The translations under genes and the position numbers were made by a program. This document shows positions 1 through 10,300 of a stretch of 64,000 nt of DNA, one piece after another (within the stretch, counting starts at the first letter, position 1; every line of letters starts with the position of its first letter). The stretch spans positions 44,591,835 to 44,655,834 of the forward strand of contig CP136066.1 of assembly GCA_032622095.1 (NCBI GenBank). The letters are read 5' to 3'. Under the pieces are notes generated by a model. The model was not told the DNA's origin, did not search any database, and saw nothing but the letters and a program-made list of their open reading frames with translations. This stretch comes from Siphonodentalium dalli. Taxonomy: Eukaryota; Mollusca; Scaphopoda; Gadilida; Siphonodentaliidae.

Positions 1-19
1 ACAGAAAATGTGACATTAC

Positions 20-290
20 CAAGCTTTGGAATAATGTGTCTGTCATTTGCAGATATTCTGCTTAGGCCTCATGTTCTGGGAAGTTTATATAGTCTCAAAC
101 ATTGCTTTTAGTTACTGTTTCCCTTCTGTTCAGTTTTTATATCCTCAAATTTGCAGAAGATAAAGTGCATAATCTAGGGGACTGAACATCACCAACTTCA
201 ACTGGGGAACTTAAACCTGATCCTAGGTCTCCCATAGCATTTGAGGCCTCAGCAGATTGAGGTTCCCAGAGGGTGAACTTGGTGACACAT
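20..290. mobile_element. CAAGCCTTG-family palindromic element, degraded
   Basis: Begins CAAGCTTTGGAATAATGTGT and contains the TGTCATTTGCAGA subterminal motif, a GGCCTCATGTTCTGGG segment and a GGTTCCCAGAGGGTGAA arm. It is a diverged longer relative of the hAT-like fold-back elements at 2324, 18341 and 42945. Confidence 0.5.
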
Positions 291-352
291 TATTTGTAGG
301 CTTGACCCTATCCACTTAAGAGATGGAACCTCTCAACTTGATTTACAAAAAA

Positions 353-1080
353 TTAAAGTGTCAATGACAATGTAGCTCAACTCGGTGGAGGGGATAATAC
401 ATAAGGTCATACATTACAGTCAATGGAGAGAATAAGGAATGATGACAGTTCAAATGTTTAACCCTTTCATGACAGGAGCATTAAAGACCCTGTGCCAGTG
501 CATTCTCTTATATATGCGAGTCTCCCATATATAAGAGAATGCACTGGCTTACGAGGTCAATGTAAATATTGTTAGGCCAATGCATTCTCTTATATATGCG
601 AGGTGCCCTATGGGTGACTTGCATATATAAGAGAATGCATTGGCACAGGGTTTTCGAAAAATTTCAGTGAATGAGGGGTCCAGTGAATGAAGGGTTAAGC
701 AATACTAGAGCTCATCCCAAAGATCCAGGTGAAGTTTGGGATCAATCATATGAAAAATATTGGCTGTAGGTTGTGCTGAATGATTTAGTTCATGCAAATA
801 GTAAAATCCAAGATGAATGCCATGTTTTTCATAAAAGGTTCGATAGCTTCCATCTGGAGGTAAACATGAAATATAAATTCTCAAAATATTTTTCCAATAA
901 ATGTGTCTGCAGGGTGTGCCAAGGGATTTTAATTTGAAATCCAAAATGCCTGCTGGTGGCATGTTTTTTGACTAATTTTGGAAACCAAGGTAACCAAGAA
1001 TAATCATGAAAATAGGTGACAATAGGATGAGGGATGTGGCCTGTAAGTTCTGCTGATGGAAATTGTTGACAGACACATGT
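353..1080. mobile_element. AAAGTGTCAATGAC-start element, left end plus body, interrupted
   Basis: The left end (AAGTGTCAATGACAATGTAG, then CTCAACT) matches 8018 and 13191. A TTAA MITE (458-698) interrupts it. The body at about 860-960 (CTGCAGGGTGTGCCAAGGGA, AAATCCAAAATG) matches units of the 13.3-14.9 kb array. Its characteristic right end appears at about 2008-2045. Confidence 0.5.
458..698. mobile_element. TTAA-flanked piggyBac-like MITE, subfamily D
   Basis: Ends are TTAACCCTTTCATGA and GAATGAAGGGTTAA. Inside are two palindromic modules built on the GCATTCTCTTATATATGCGA motif. TTAA duplication with CCC...GGG ends is the piggyBac hallmark; no transposase is present, so it is non-autonomous. 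It sits inside the element at 353-1080. Confidence 0.75.
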
Positions 1081-1430
1081 GTCCCGTAGCTAGTGGACAA
1101 TGGTAGATCGGCCGTGTACAGAAACAAAATCAGGAGTCCAGAAGTTTTGTATATTTTTGTATAAGTCTTTGCTGGTAAGCACTATGTAATATTGTATACA
1201 GGTTATGAAGAGGTGTTGCTGGTAAGAAGAAGTAGTGCCAGGAGAAGCGCAGTTCTTGCTCTCAAAAACGGGTAGTTATTTTCTAGTTTCGGTGGTATCA
1301 TGTGTCCATATAAGGTCTGAGATACCGCGATACCCTTGTCTATGACGTGTATCATACTATTGTTTACTATAGAATGATACTGGTTTGATCCTCCCTCACT
1401 TATACAATGGTTGCTACAAATCATAACCAA

Positions 1431-1830
1431 TTAACCCTTTACCCAACAAACCGGCCAAAACCGGCCAAATAAAGCTTCAACAGCCTAAAATATCTTCGGT
1501 CTGTCTCAATAGAACCATACAAATATGGATATCATTGGAACCGGCTCCTTGACCACATTGTGATAGTTACAGTTATGCCCTGTGCCAATGCATTCTCTTA
1601 TATATGCGAGTCGACCATAGGTCGCCTCGCATATATAAGAGAATGCATTGGCCTAAAAAAAATCTTTTTTTAACACTTTTTACCATTTTTTCTTACATTC
1701 TTTAACAATTTTATAATTTTTAATGTGTTAAGCCAATGCATTCTCTTATATATGCGAGGCGACCTATGGTCGACTCGCATATATAAGAGAATGCATTGGC
1801 ACAGGGCCCTTCTGTTGGGTAAAGGGTTAA
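1431..1830. mobile_element. TTAA-flanked piggyBac-like MITE, subfamily B, full length
   Basis: TTAACCCTTTACCCAACA at the left and TGTTGGGTAAAGGGTTAA at the right form perfect inverted termini around 400 bp. After an ACCGGCC-rich left arm come two palindromic GCCAATGCATTCTCTTATAT modules separated by an AT-rich spacer. Near-identical copies lie at 4143, 19088, 56409 and 57787. Confidence 0.85.
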
Positions 1831-2203
1831 GAATATGATCTTGTTAGCTATGCTTGTGTGCTCTTATACTAATATCATTTACATCTCCCATGTATTGTGC
1901 TTATCTATACAATTAACCCTAGCAGTTACAATCACTGGGGAAGGGAGTTTATCCTAGATCCGGGAACAATAAATATACTATCTTATGTACTATCGGACAC
2001 ATACATGGAAGGACAACGGATGCCAACCCATAGCAATAGCTCAAATTAGATTTCAGCTAAAAAATACAAGATGTAGCACTATAATACAAGAGATTGACTT
2101 TAGCCATGCGAATAATATTCCAGCCAACCACCATTTTAACCCTTTAACTATTAGATATTTGTAGAAATGTACTTGATTCTCTTCATTCAATTATGGCATT
2201 TAT

Positions 2204-2700
2204 TTAACCCTTTCTATACTAAATGGATTCTCCCATTCAGCTATAAAAGTCCACATTGGAATGGTCTATTACTCATTTGGAGGTGTGTTTAGGTAATAAG
2301 AGCAGTCGAAATGATAATAAGTTCAAGCCTTGAAATAGTGTGTCTGTCATTTGCAGAATGAGGTCCCCAGAGGGTAAATTTAGTGATGCTACCCCGCATA
2401 GCGGGCTAGCATCACCAAATTCATCCTCTGGGAACCTCATTCTGCTGAGATGTAAGCAGAATGAGGTCCCCAGAGGGTGAATTTGGTGATGCTAGCCCGC
2501 TATCCGGGGTAGCATCACTAAATTCACCCTCTGGAGACCTCATTCTGCAAATGACAGACACACTATTTCAAGGCTTGAATAAGTTCAGATGGATTCACAT
2601 TCATTGGTGGGAAATGTTCAGATAATAAATTCAACAAACGACCGTGAACTTATTATCTGAACATTTTAAGGAAACTACTCGTCAATGATTATTTAGAATT
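2204..2700. mobile_element. Subfamily E TTAA MITE, split by a hAT-like element
   Basis: Starts TTAACCCTTTCTATACTAAA and contains ATGTTCAGATAATAAATTCA in inverted arms. The right end has lost the AAGGGTTAA terminus. The element at 2324-2577 is inserted in it. Confidence 0.6.
2324..2577. mobile_element. hAT-like double fold-back MITE with 8-bp TSD
   Basis: 254 bp beginning CAAGCCTTGAAATAGTG and ending CACTATTTCAAGGCTTG, flanked by the 8-bp duplication AATAAGTT. It contains two palindromes in tandem, each with arms GAATGAGGTCCCCAGAGGGT and its complement. The 8-bp duplication and CA...TG ends point to the hAT superfamily; no coding capacity. Confidence 0.85.
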
Positions 2701-2747
2701 AAAAAAAACGTTTTATATGAACATCCACTGCCTGTCATATATATGCT

Positions 2748-2951
2748 TTAACCTTTTCATGATGGGAGCTATGCTGGTGCAGCATTAAAGATCCCATGCC
2801 AGTGCATTCTCTTATATATGCAAGTCTCCCACAGTGAGCTTACAAGGTTGAAGTAAATATTGTTAGGCCAATGCATTCTCTCATATATGCAAGGCGCCCT
2901 TATGGCACAATTTTTTTTGCAAAATATCAGGAAGCTCCATGTCATGGAATT
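2748..2951. mobile_element. Subfamily D TTAA MITE, right end lost
   Basis: Starts TTAACCTTTTCATGATGGGA and carries one normal and one shortened GCATTCTCTTATATATGC module. It ends in CAGGAAGCTCCATGTCATGG without the final AAGGGTTAA. Confidence 0.6.
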
Positions 2952-3229
2952 TTAAACAACAAAATAGATCTGACATAAAATTAGTTCATAATTACTGGCT
3001 ATGGTCATACTGATGGTCAGAGTAGTTTTATTGTAGGTTTACACTGTGATTTGGTTCATAGTGACAGAATTCTGACTAATAGCCATCACAAAAGAATAAA
3101 CATTTGACTACTACACTGCACACCCCTCCCCCAAGCATTTGAGTAATATTCAGCATCACATAAATTAGAATTGAAAAGTTAAAAGATGGATTTCCTAAAA
3201 AAAAAAGGAGCATCGATAGGCCATGGCAA

Positions 3230-3595
3230 AATACACCAATGGCAATTCCAACAAAGAACCATAACTCTGGTGAAAATTGGTGGGCGTCCCAAATTTGAAC
3301 TTGACCTTATTTTTGGTTAGTAAACTCATTAATTAAATTCAGTTCAGACTTACTAAAGTTATAATCCGGAAACAAAAATTTAGTGCAAATTCCAACAAAA
3401 AAAGCCATAACTCAGGTGAAAATTGGTGGGCAAAACCCGATTTCGAATTTGACCTATTTTGTGCTAGTAAACCCACATACCAAATTTCATTCCATTCAGT
3501 TGAGGCTATCCAAGGTTATCATCTGGAACGAAAAAAGTGAACGGACGGACAAATGGATGCACTGACCAATAACTTAATAGATCCGTTTAAAAAAA
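3230..3595. repeat. Dispersed GGGCCATAACTC repeat
   Basis: Two tandem degenerate units of the form CATAACTCTGGTGAAAATTG, AACTTGACC, CATACCAAATTTCAT and ATCCGGAAAC, ending in AACGGACGGAC. Relatives occur at 12790, 14973, 16990, 34095, 35400, 37225, 57185, 61905 and 62150. Class is unknown; no coding sequence. Confidence 0.6.
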
Positions 3596-4142
3596 AAAAC
3601 AGGTGTAAAAAAGAGAGAAAACAAAACTCAGGTGGAGGTACCATGTTTTCAAGTCAGTCAGTATTCCCTCACCAATCTATATAATTGCATCTGGAATATA
3701 TGTAAACCAACAATAAAATAGGTCTGATCATCATGTCTAATGGATCAAAATCATGTGTTCTCAGGCACTTTCCCTCATCACCAGACGAGGGCCTCATTCT
3801 AACAATTTTAATTGAAAATTCACTCATAATTTTCCAATACTTAGTTAAAAACTCAATGTTCCATTAACACTCTCGTGGTCATAACAGACTTAGACAGCCA
3901 TGTTGTTTCTGGACCAAAATGTCTGATGAAGCGGAAAATAAATGACTGTAAATTGCACCAAGTGAATGTCAACTGCAGGTATCCTTTGGAAAGTCATATT
4001 TCCGAGTTTGCAAATGCAATTGGGCATGAGAGATAAGGGTCACGTCACAATACGATATGTATCCCTTTACAAGGTTCATGATACGAATACACCTAGAGGC
4101 CAAGATAAAAATCATCTGTGCTTCTGCTATGAAGCCTTGTTT

Positions 4143-4532
4143 TTAACCCTTTACCCAACAAACCGGCCAAAACCGGCCAAATAAAGCTTCAACAGCCTAA
4201 AATATCTTCGGTCTGTCTCAATAGAACCATACAAATATGGATATCATTGGAATCGGCTCCTTGACCACATTGTGATAGTTACAGTTATGCCCTGTGCCAA
4301 TGCATTCTCTTATATATGCGAGTCGACCATAGGTCGCCTCGCATATATAAGAGAATGCATTGGCCTAAAAAAAATCTTTTTTTACCATTTTTTCTTACAT
4401 TCTTTAACAATTTAATAATTTTTAATGTGTTAAGCCAATGCATTCTCTTATATATGCAAGGCGACCTATGGTCGACTCGCATATATAATAGAATGCATTG
4501 GCACAGGACCGTTCTGTTGGGTAAAGGGTTAA
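4143..4532. mobile_element. TTAA-flanked piggyBac-like MITE, subfamily B
   Basis: Same structure and orientation as 1431-1830, with perfect TTAACCCTTTACCCAACA termini. The spacer between the two palindromes is slightly shorter. Confidence 0.85.
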
Positions 4533-4570
4533 ATGGTAGGTACCAGTTTTTTCTAAACCTCACACAGTAG

Positions 4571-4829
4571 TTAACCTTTCTATTATAAAGCATCATTGAT
4601 GAGTAGTTATCACGTAGGAAATGTTCAGATAATAAGTTCAACAAATGACCATAGGTCGTTTGTTGAACATATTATCTAAACATTTCCCTAAATAAATAGG
4701 AAACCTTCTGTACTTTTATTTATCTGTTGTCTGCTTATATTACCTGTACATCCCTGAAAATCATAATAGACCATTCTGATATACACTTTTAACTGACTGG
4801 GAAAATCCATTTTGTATAGAACGGGTTAA
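4571..4829. mobile_element. TTAA-flanked piggyBac-like MITE, subfamily E
   Basis: Begins TTAACCTTTCTATTATAAAG and ends ATAGAACGGGTTAA. It carries an internal inverted pair around GAAATGTTCAGATAATAAGT and TTATCTAAACATTTC. Relatives: 2204, 8963, 23534 and 63270. Confidence 0.7.
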
Positions 4830-4893
4830 AACCGATCCAATATTCCATATATGATTGTCTGAGAACACAGTTGTTTTTAATGGTCTGACATAT

Positions 4894-5339
4894 GTGACCC
4901 GCCATATCAAATCCAGTCGTAAGTCGGGATTTTTTTACCCTGTGCCAATGCATTCTCTTATATATGCGAGTCGATCATAGGTCGCCTCGCATATATAAGA
5001 GAATGCATTGGCCTAACATTTTTTTACAATTTTAATAATTTTTTCTTGTATTCTTTAACAATTTTATAATTTCACCCATACAGAGCCACAGACAAACATG
5101 AGCAGACTACACTCTTCTATATATGTGTGGGGCTCCCTGCAGGGTAATGGATGTTTTTTATTTTATGTCCTAAAAATTGTAAGAAACATTTATTTAAAAA
5201 AAATGATAAAAAATTGTTAGGCCAATGCATTCTCTTATATATGCGAGGCGACCTATGGTCGACTCGCATATATAAGAGAATGCATTGGCACAGGGTAAAA
5301 AAATCCCGACTTACGACTGGATTTGATATGGCGGGTCAC
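4894..5339. mobile_element. GTGACCCGCC-ended MITE with 4-bp TSD, copy 1
   Basis: Inverted termini start GTGACCCGCCATATCAAATC and continue CAGTCGTAAGTCGGGA. ATAT flanks both sides. Inside are two GCCAATGCATTCTCTTATAT palindromes and a CTGCAGGG/GGGGCTCCC segment. Copies at 20904 (ATAT) and 23032 (ATTT) have the same layout. Superfamily not assigned. Confidence 0.75.
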
Positions 5340-5344
5340 ATATG

Positions 5345-6784
5345 TGATGGTAGACTAAATGACATGTGATGATTAATGAGTAATGAGATGGAAGGTTGAT
5401 ATGAGATTATTGTCCAATGAGAGGAGGTTTATGTCATGACTCCTCTGCAATCTCTGCCGCCGGTGTAGAGGACTGGGAACCTGAAATAAGCAAGAATTTG
5501 TGATGTAGACAACTTCTGTTACTTACGAAATTCATTTAAGAAATGGACCTTAATATTTATTCCTTCCATTTGCACTGAACTCGCAAATAAATAAAGTAGT
5601 CCGGCCGCCAAGTGACCAATGCATGTTTTAGGATATAAAGCTTCTTTCTAGGAGGATTCTGATTCACCCGTCAGAATGCTCTATTTATTTTTGGAATGAA
5701 GAATTAGTTTGTTAAATATTTTTATAAATCAAACGTAAGGTCATATTCCTTGTTCTGAGGTTCGTTTGTGGGAATGTGGTCAAAACTAAGATTTTCGCAA
5801 TTTTAAGCCACCATCTTGGTGGCCATCTTTGAACTTTAATCAATTGTTGAGCTGACCTTTATATAGGTCCATCCAGAAAACATAACAAATGTGACAAATC
5901 ATTGTTTCTCTATCTTTTTTCAACACCATGGGATTAGTCATTTTGTTTTGACAAATTCGGCCATTTTGACCACCATCTTTGTTCATCCCGATTTCTCAAA
6001 TTCCCCAAGGCTGACCCGGTGTCAGCCGGTAGATTCTTTAGAAGGGGAACTACCCATCAGAATCCGCTGAGAAAAAACTTATATATGTGAAAACATGCAA
6101 AAATTGGGGTTTGGCAGCGGGACTACAGTTTTTAGCGACCATTTTCAATCATAATCAGATAGCGAGTTGCAAGTTAAATTCATAAATTATGGAATCAAGT
6201 TGGGGCTTGGTGCGATTTCAACCAAGTTCCACAGCACGAATACATGTATGAGTCTAAATATATATGAAGTTATGAACTGCTTTGATCGTCTTTATGTTGA
6301 CCCTATCTGGACGAAACTAAGAGAGAACAGTATTTATTGTTAAGTGCTGAAGAAAAAAGTGATCCATTTTTTATCTGGGAGGATAATTTCTGTTACTACT
6401 TTGCGGTCATTTTGGAAATGTTTACACACACAAGTTAGGCTCTGGAAGGGAAGTCAGACACACACTTAGATGGACAGAGTGACATAATGATTTGAGTAAT
6501 TCCCCAATAATTTTTTTCAGGGTATAATAAGGAAAACAAAATTGCCCGGAAAATATTGGAATACAAGCTTATCTTTAGTCCATGCAAGGCCAACTTCCCT
6601 GTACCTCAGGACAACATATTTTTAATCTTTTATTTTTTATTTCTGGGGCACATGTCAATGAAGCAAACAACCTCTGCATCAGCTAGCGAAACAATGGGAA
6701 AAAAATTGTTGAATGCTTAGGGTTTCAGGACCATGCGTGCGGGCCTGAGAAACAGGAAAATAACTTTCCCAGGGCTGAGAATAT
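5345..6784. other. Region past ARID4 stop without recognisable gene or known element
   Basis: About 1.4 kb of unique-looking AT-rich sequence downstream of ARID4. No open frame of note, no RNA gene and no repeat shared with the rest of the window. Part may be transcribed as ARID4 3' UTR. Confidence 0.4.
6629..6641 (-). promoter_or_regulatory. Candidate polyadenylation signals for ARID4
   Basis: Two overlapping AATAAA hexamers on the minus strand about 540 bp past the stop codon. If used, the 3' UTR would include the palindromic element at 6785-7132. AT-rich sequence makes chance hexamers common, so this is weak. Confidence 0.2.
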
Positions 6785-7132
6785 GGTGCCAAATGAGGTT
6801 TCCAGTGGACTAACATCACCAAATTCATCCTCTGGGGACCTCATTCTGTATGCATGGCCTCATCTGCTATGGAAGACCTAGATTCCGATTTATATTCCCA
6901 GATGGTGAATATTGCGATGTGCACCTCGATTATGCAATGTCACCGTGATTATGTGTCATCAGCCAATTTGGGATTTAGAGAAACTAAACTAATACACAAA
7001 AAGAATCATTGTGAAGAAGTTTCTAAAGAAAATAACAAAACTTGTTAATTTGATAAGAAAGATGCATGCCAAAGATGACGCCTAAACAAAATGAGGTCCC
7101 CGGAGGGTGAATTTAGTGATGCTAGCCCGCTG
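6785..7132. mobile_element. CAAGCCTTG-family longer element, 3' of ARID4 stop
   Basis: Contains the family arms (CACCAAATTCATCCTCTGGG at the left, GAGGTCCCCGGAGGGTGAAT at the right) and the GGCCTCATCTGCTATGG and AATTTGGGATTTAGAGAAAC body. It ends about 48 bp before the ARID4 stop codon, so it probably lies in the 3' UTR. Confidence 0.6.
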
Positions 7133-7179
7133 TGCAAATGTCCAGCACCCTATTCTCAGCACTGGACATTGCAGTAGTG

Positions 7180-7376
7180 CTATTTTAATTTTGTTTTGTG
7201 CTTACCATTTGGAGATTTACCGTTTTGCTTATTCTTTCCTTTGCGTTTGGCCCGTTTCCGCTTCCGGTCAATATAGGCAACCTCTGCTTTCAACTGCATA
7301 TACATCTTACGAATCTCTTCAATTTTGGTCATCAAGAAACCAATTCGAGCATCTCCAGTCAAGGTTTCACCCTCCT
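7180..7376 (-). CDS. ARID4: ARID4 last coding exon (C-terminal coiled coil and basic tail)
   Basis: 197 nt including the TAG at 7180-7182, phase 1 in (acceptor CATTTCAG). It encodes EEGETLTGDARIGFLMTKIE, EIRKMYMQLKAEVAYIDRKR and a Lys/Arg tail. IEEIRKxYxxLKAEVAxIDRKRKRxKRK is a strong match to the extreme C terminus I know for ARID4A/B, which confirms the family and the stop. Confidence 0.93.
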
Positions 7377-10300
7377 CTGAAATGGACAAATATCCTAATT
7401 AAATTTCAGGGACAGAGCTAAGCCTTGGGTATAGTGTTTCTCACATTTGCAGAATGAGGTCACCAGAGGGTGAATTCAGTGATGCTATCATGCACAGCAG
7501 GCTAGCATCATCAAATTCACCATCTGGGAACCTCATTCTGCTTAGGCCTCAACTGCTATGGGAGACCTAGGATCAGATTTGAAGTTGGTGATGTTCACTC
7601 ATTTGTCACCATGATCATGCAATTTATCTTCTGCAAATTAGGGGATATAGAAACTGAACAGAAGGATGCGAACAACATCATTTGCCCCTCTTTTGAAAGC
7701 AGTCATGATGGCCAATATCCATACCAAATATCATTCAGATCTGATAACCATTGGCTGATTTATATGCATGGGCAAAACCCAAAATTTCCAGATAACCAAA
7801 GAAGAATAACCCTAGAATGGAAAATGCGAACGTCATTCTCCCCCCGCTTTTCAAAGCTGCCATGATGGTGAACCTCCTTACCAAATTTAATTGAGATCCG
7901 ATAACCTATAGCTGAGACATATGCCCAGACAAACAGCAAGATTGACAAGAGGGACGGATAGATGGACAAAATCAATCCAGTAAATTCACCATTTTTCTTC
8001 AATGTGGTATAATATGAAAGTGTCAATGACACTGTAGCTCAACTTGGAGAGGGGATAATTTCATGTGTTACAGTCAATGGAGCGATTAGGAATGCAGATA
8101 GTTAAATGTCTAAGTAATACTAGATGTGAACATGGCCGCAGGTGGCCATTTTTTCAACAAAATTCGGAAACATTTTATGGCTCCAATTTAGTGGTCACCC
8201 CGAAGTTCCATATGAAGTTTGGAGATTATCGGATGAGGGATGTGGTCTGTATGGTGTTCCAAAGAATTTAGTCATGCAGAGAGTAAAACTTGAACTAAAA
8301 ATGAGAAAAATATGTACCAAGATGAAAGTTGAGTTCTCGTCGTTGTACCCTGTTCTCCTTAGCTAGATCTGCTAGTTTATCAACCAGCGTTGTTTGAGTT
8401 GGAGTCCTACTACCCTCTTTATCATTTGAACTGTCACTGTCTGTACCTGTAAGATATGGAGACAATACAGTAATGCCCAAAGTAATTGACCACTTAACCA
8501 CAGCAGAATTATGGGTAATTTTTCAGGATTTAGTCGGAAATATGGCTTGTTGCTATTCATCGGAAAGCTCTCGATGAATAGCAACAAGCCATATTTCCGA
8601 CTAAATCCTGAAAAATTACCCATAATTCTGCTGTGGTTAAGTGGTCAATTACTTTGGGCATTACCATAGTTATCTGTACCTAAAAGATATATAGTGTATT
8701 TTAACATGCCTGTCAATTCCTGGACCTAAAGGAGTATTATTATATGCCTGTCACTATTCTAAAATATATATAGACAACCGTTCTAAGTAGCGTACGGTTT
8801 TCCTCCAAGTAAGATGCGAGGGATTATTTTTACGAGGCATCATTCGACAGAAGAAAACTACTCAGTACAGTTGACTGTTGTGTTTATTATACTTTCTATA
8901 CCAGCTTGTTACGACCCAGACGACAATGAAACACACGTTTAGACCTTATATGTTCTTTAAGCTACAAGTAGTTCGCATAGGAAATGTTCAAACAATAAGT
9001 TCAACAAACGACCATAGGCCATTTGTTGACCTTATTTTATGAACATTTCTCATCAAAGAATATGAAACTTCAGCACTTGTATTATCTTTTCATTATATAG
9101 CCGTCTGCTCATTTTACCTAAAGACCCCTCCAAATGAATAGACAATTCCAATATTGACTTCTATAACTGGGTGGGAGAATCCATTTAGTAAAGAATGTGT
9201 TAACCACTAAAACATAAAACGTTTAACCCTTTCATGATGGGAGCAGCATTAAAGTTCCTGTGCCAGTGCATTCTCTTATATATGCAAGTCTCCCATAGGC
9301 AGCCTTGCACATGTTAGTGAATGCATTGGTTTACAAGGTCAAGGTAAATATTGTTAGGCCCATCTATTCTCTTATATATAGGAGACTTACATATATAAGA
9401 GAATGCATTGGCATAGAGTTTTTGAGAAATTACAGGAAGCTCCAGCCATGAAAGGGTTAACTATATTTCAAAACTTACTGTTAATTTTTCCACCTCCTTG
9501 TTTGTTGACACAGCTTATTCGCCGCCTCCGTTTGGTTGTATTTATACTGCTTTCGGATTCATGTTTCCGCTTAGTAGTTGTTGCTGATGACTCAGTAATA
9601 TCCAATTTTATAATATTTGTGTTCCTTACTTCACCGCCAAACATTGCTGAATAACTAGTAAACGGAGATTCGTTTTCAGACGCCTGACTATTTTCTGACG
9701 ATGGAAAGTCATATTCGTCTCGTTTTCGACTTGTCATCTGCTTACGTTCTGAGGGTTCCATAACCTCGGGAGTGGTGGGCGGTGTGTTTTCATAAACAGT
9801 TCCTGCTATGTTTGAGGTTGAAGCATCCTCATTCACGCTGTTCGAGTCAATAATAGAATTGTCCTCCTCCTCCTCCTCCTCAGCTTTGACTTTTTTGACA
9901 CTTGCCGTTTTACTGTCTGCGCCATCTGGGCTCTCAGAACGACGAGGCGACTTTAACGTTCGCTTAGTTTTCAAGAATACTGGGGTCTTGGATGAACTGG
10001 ATTCACTAAGAGTCTTCTTTCTTGGTGCAAATTTACGTTTTGGTGATTTCGGAGACTCATCTATCTCCTTAGAATCTTCCTTCTTTTTGACCTTTTTCTT
10101 AACTTTCTTCTTCTCCTTCTCATCAGAAGATTTGGGAGTTTCCACCAAAGTTTTCTTCTGCTTCTGAAAAGTAAATTTAAATGTAGAGTTCCTCATTCCA
10201 GATACATGTTACTGTGCTGCCCTAAGTAAATGACTCATCGAACTGGAGTGGCATCCCAGTTAGACCACATTTCAGTTATACTTTAAAAGCAGTTATAAAC

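Noticed and set aside
4285-4644. Frames encoding CILLYMRVDHRSPRIYKRMHW-type peptides, found many times across the window
   Set aside because: Translation of the GCATTCTCTTATATATGCGA palindrome in MITEs; it reads open on both strands because it is a palindrome.
9808-10167. Long open frame on the plus strand opposite exon 19
   Set aside because: It is the antisense shadow of a Lys/Glu/Ser-rich coding exon. The minus strand frame joins the ARID4 exon chain in phase; the plus frame is Phe/Ser-rich and has no domain.
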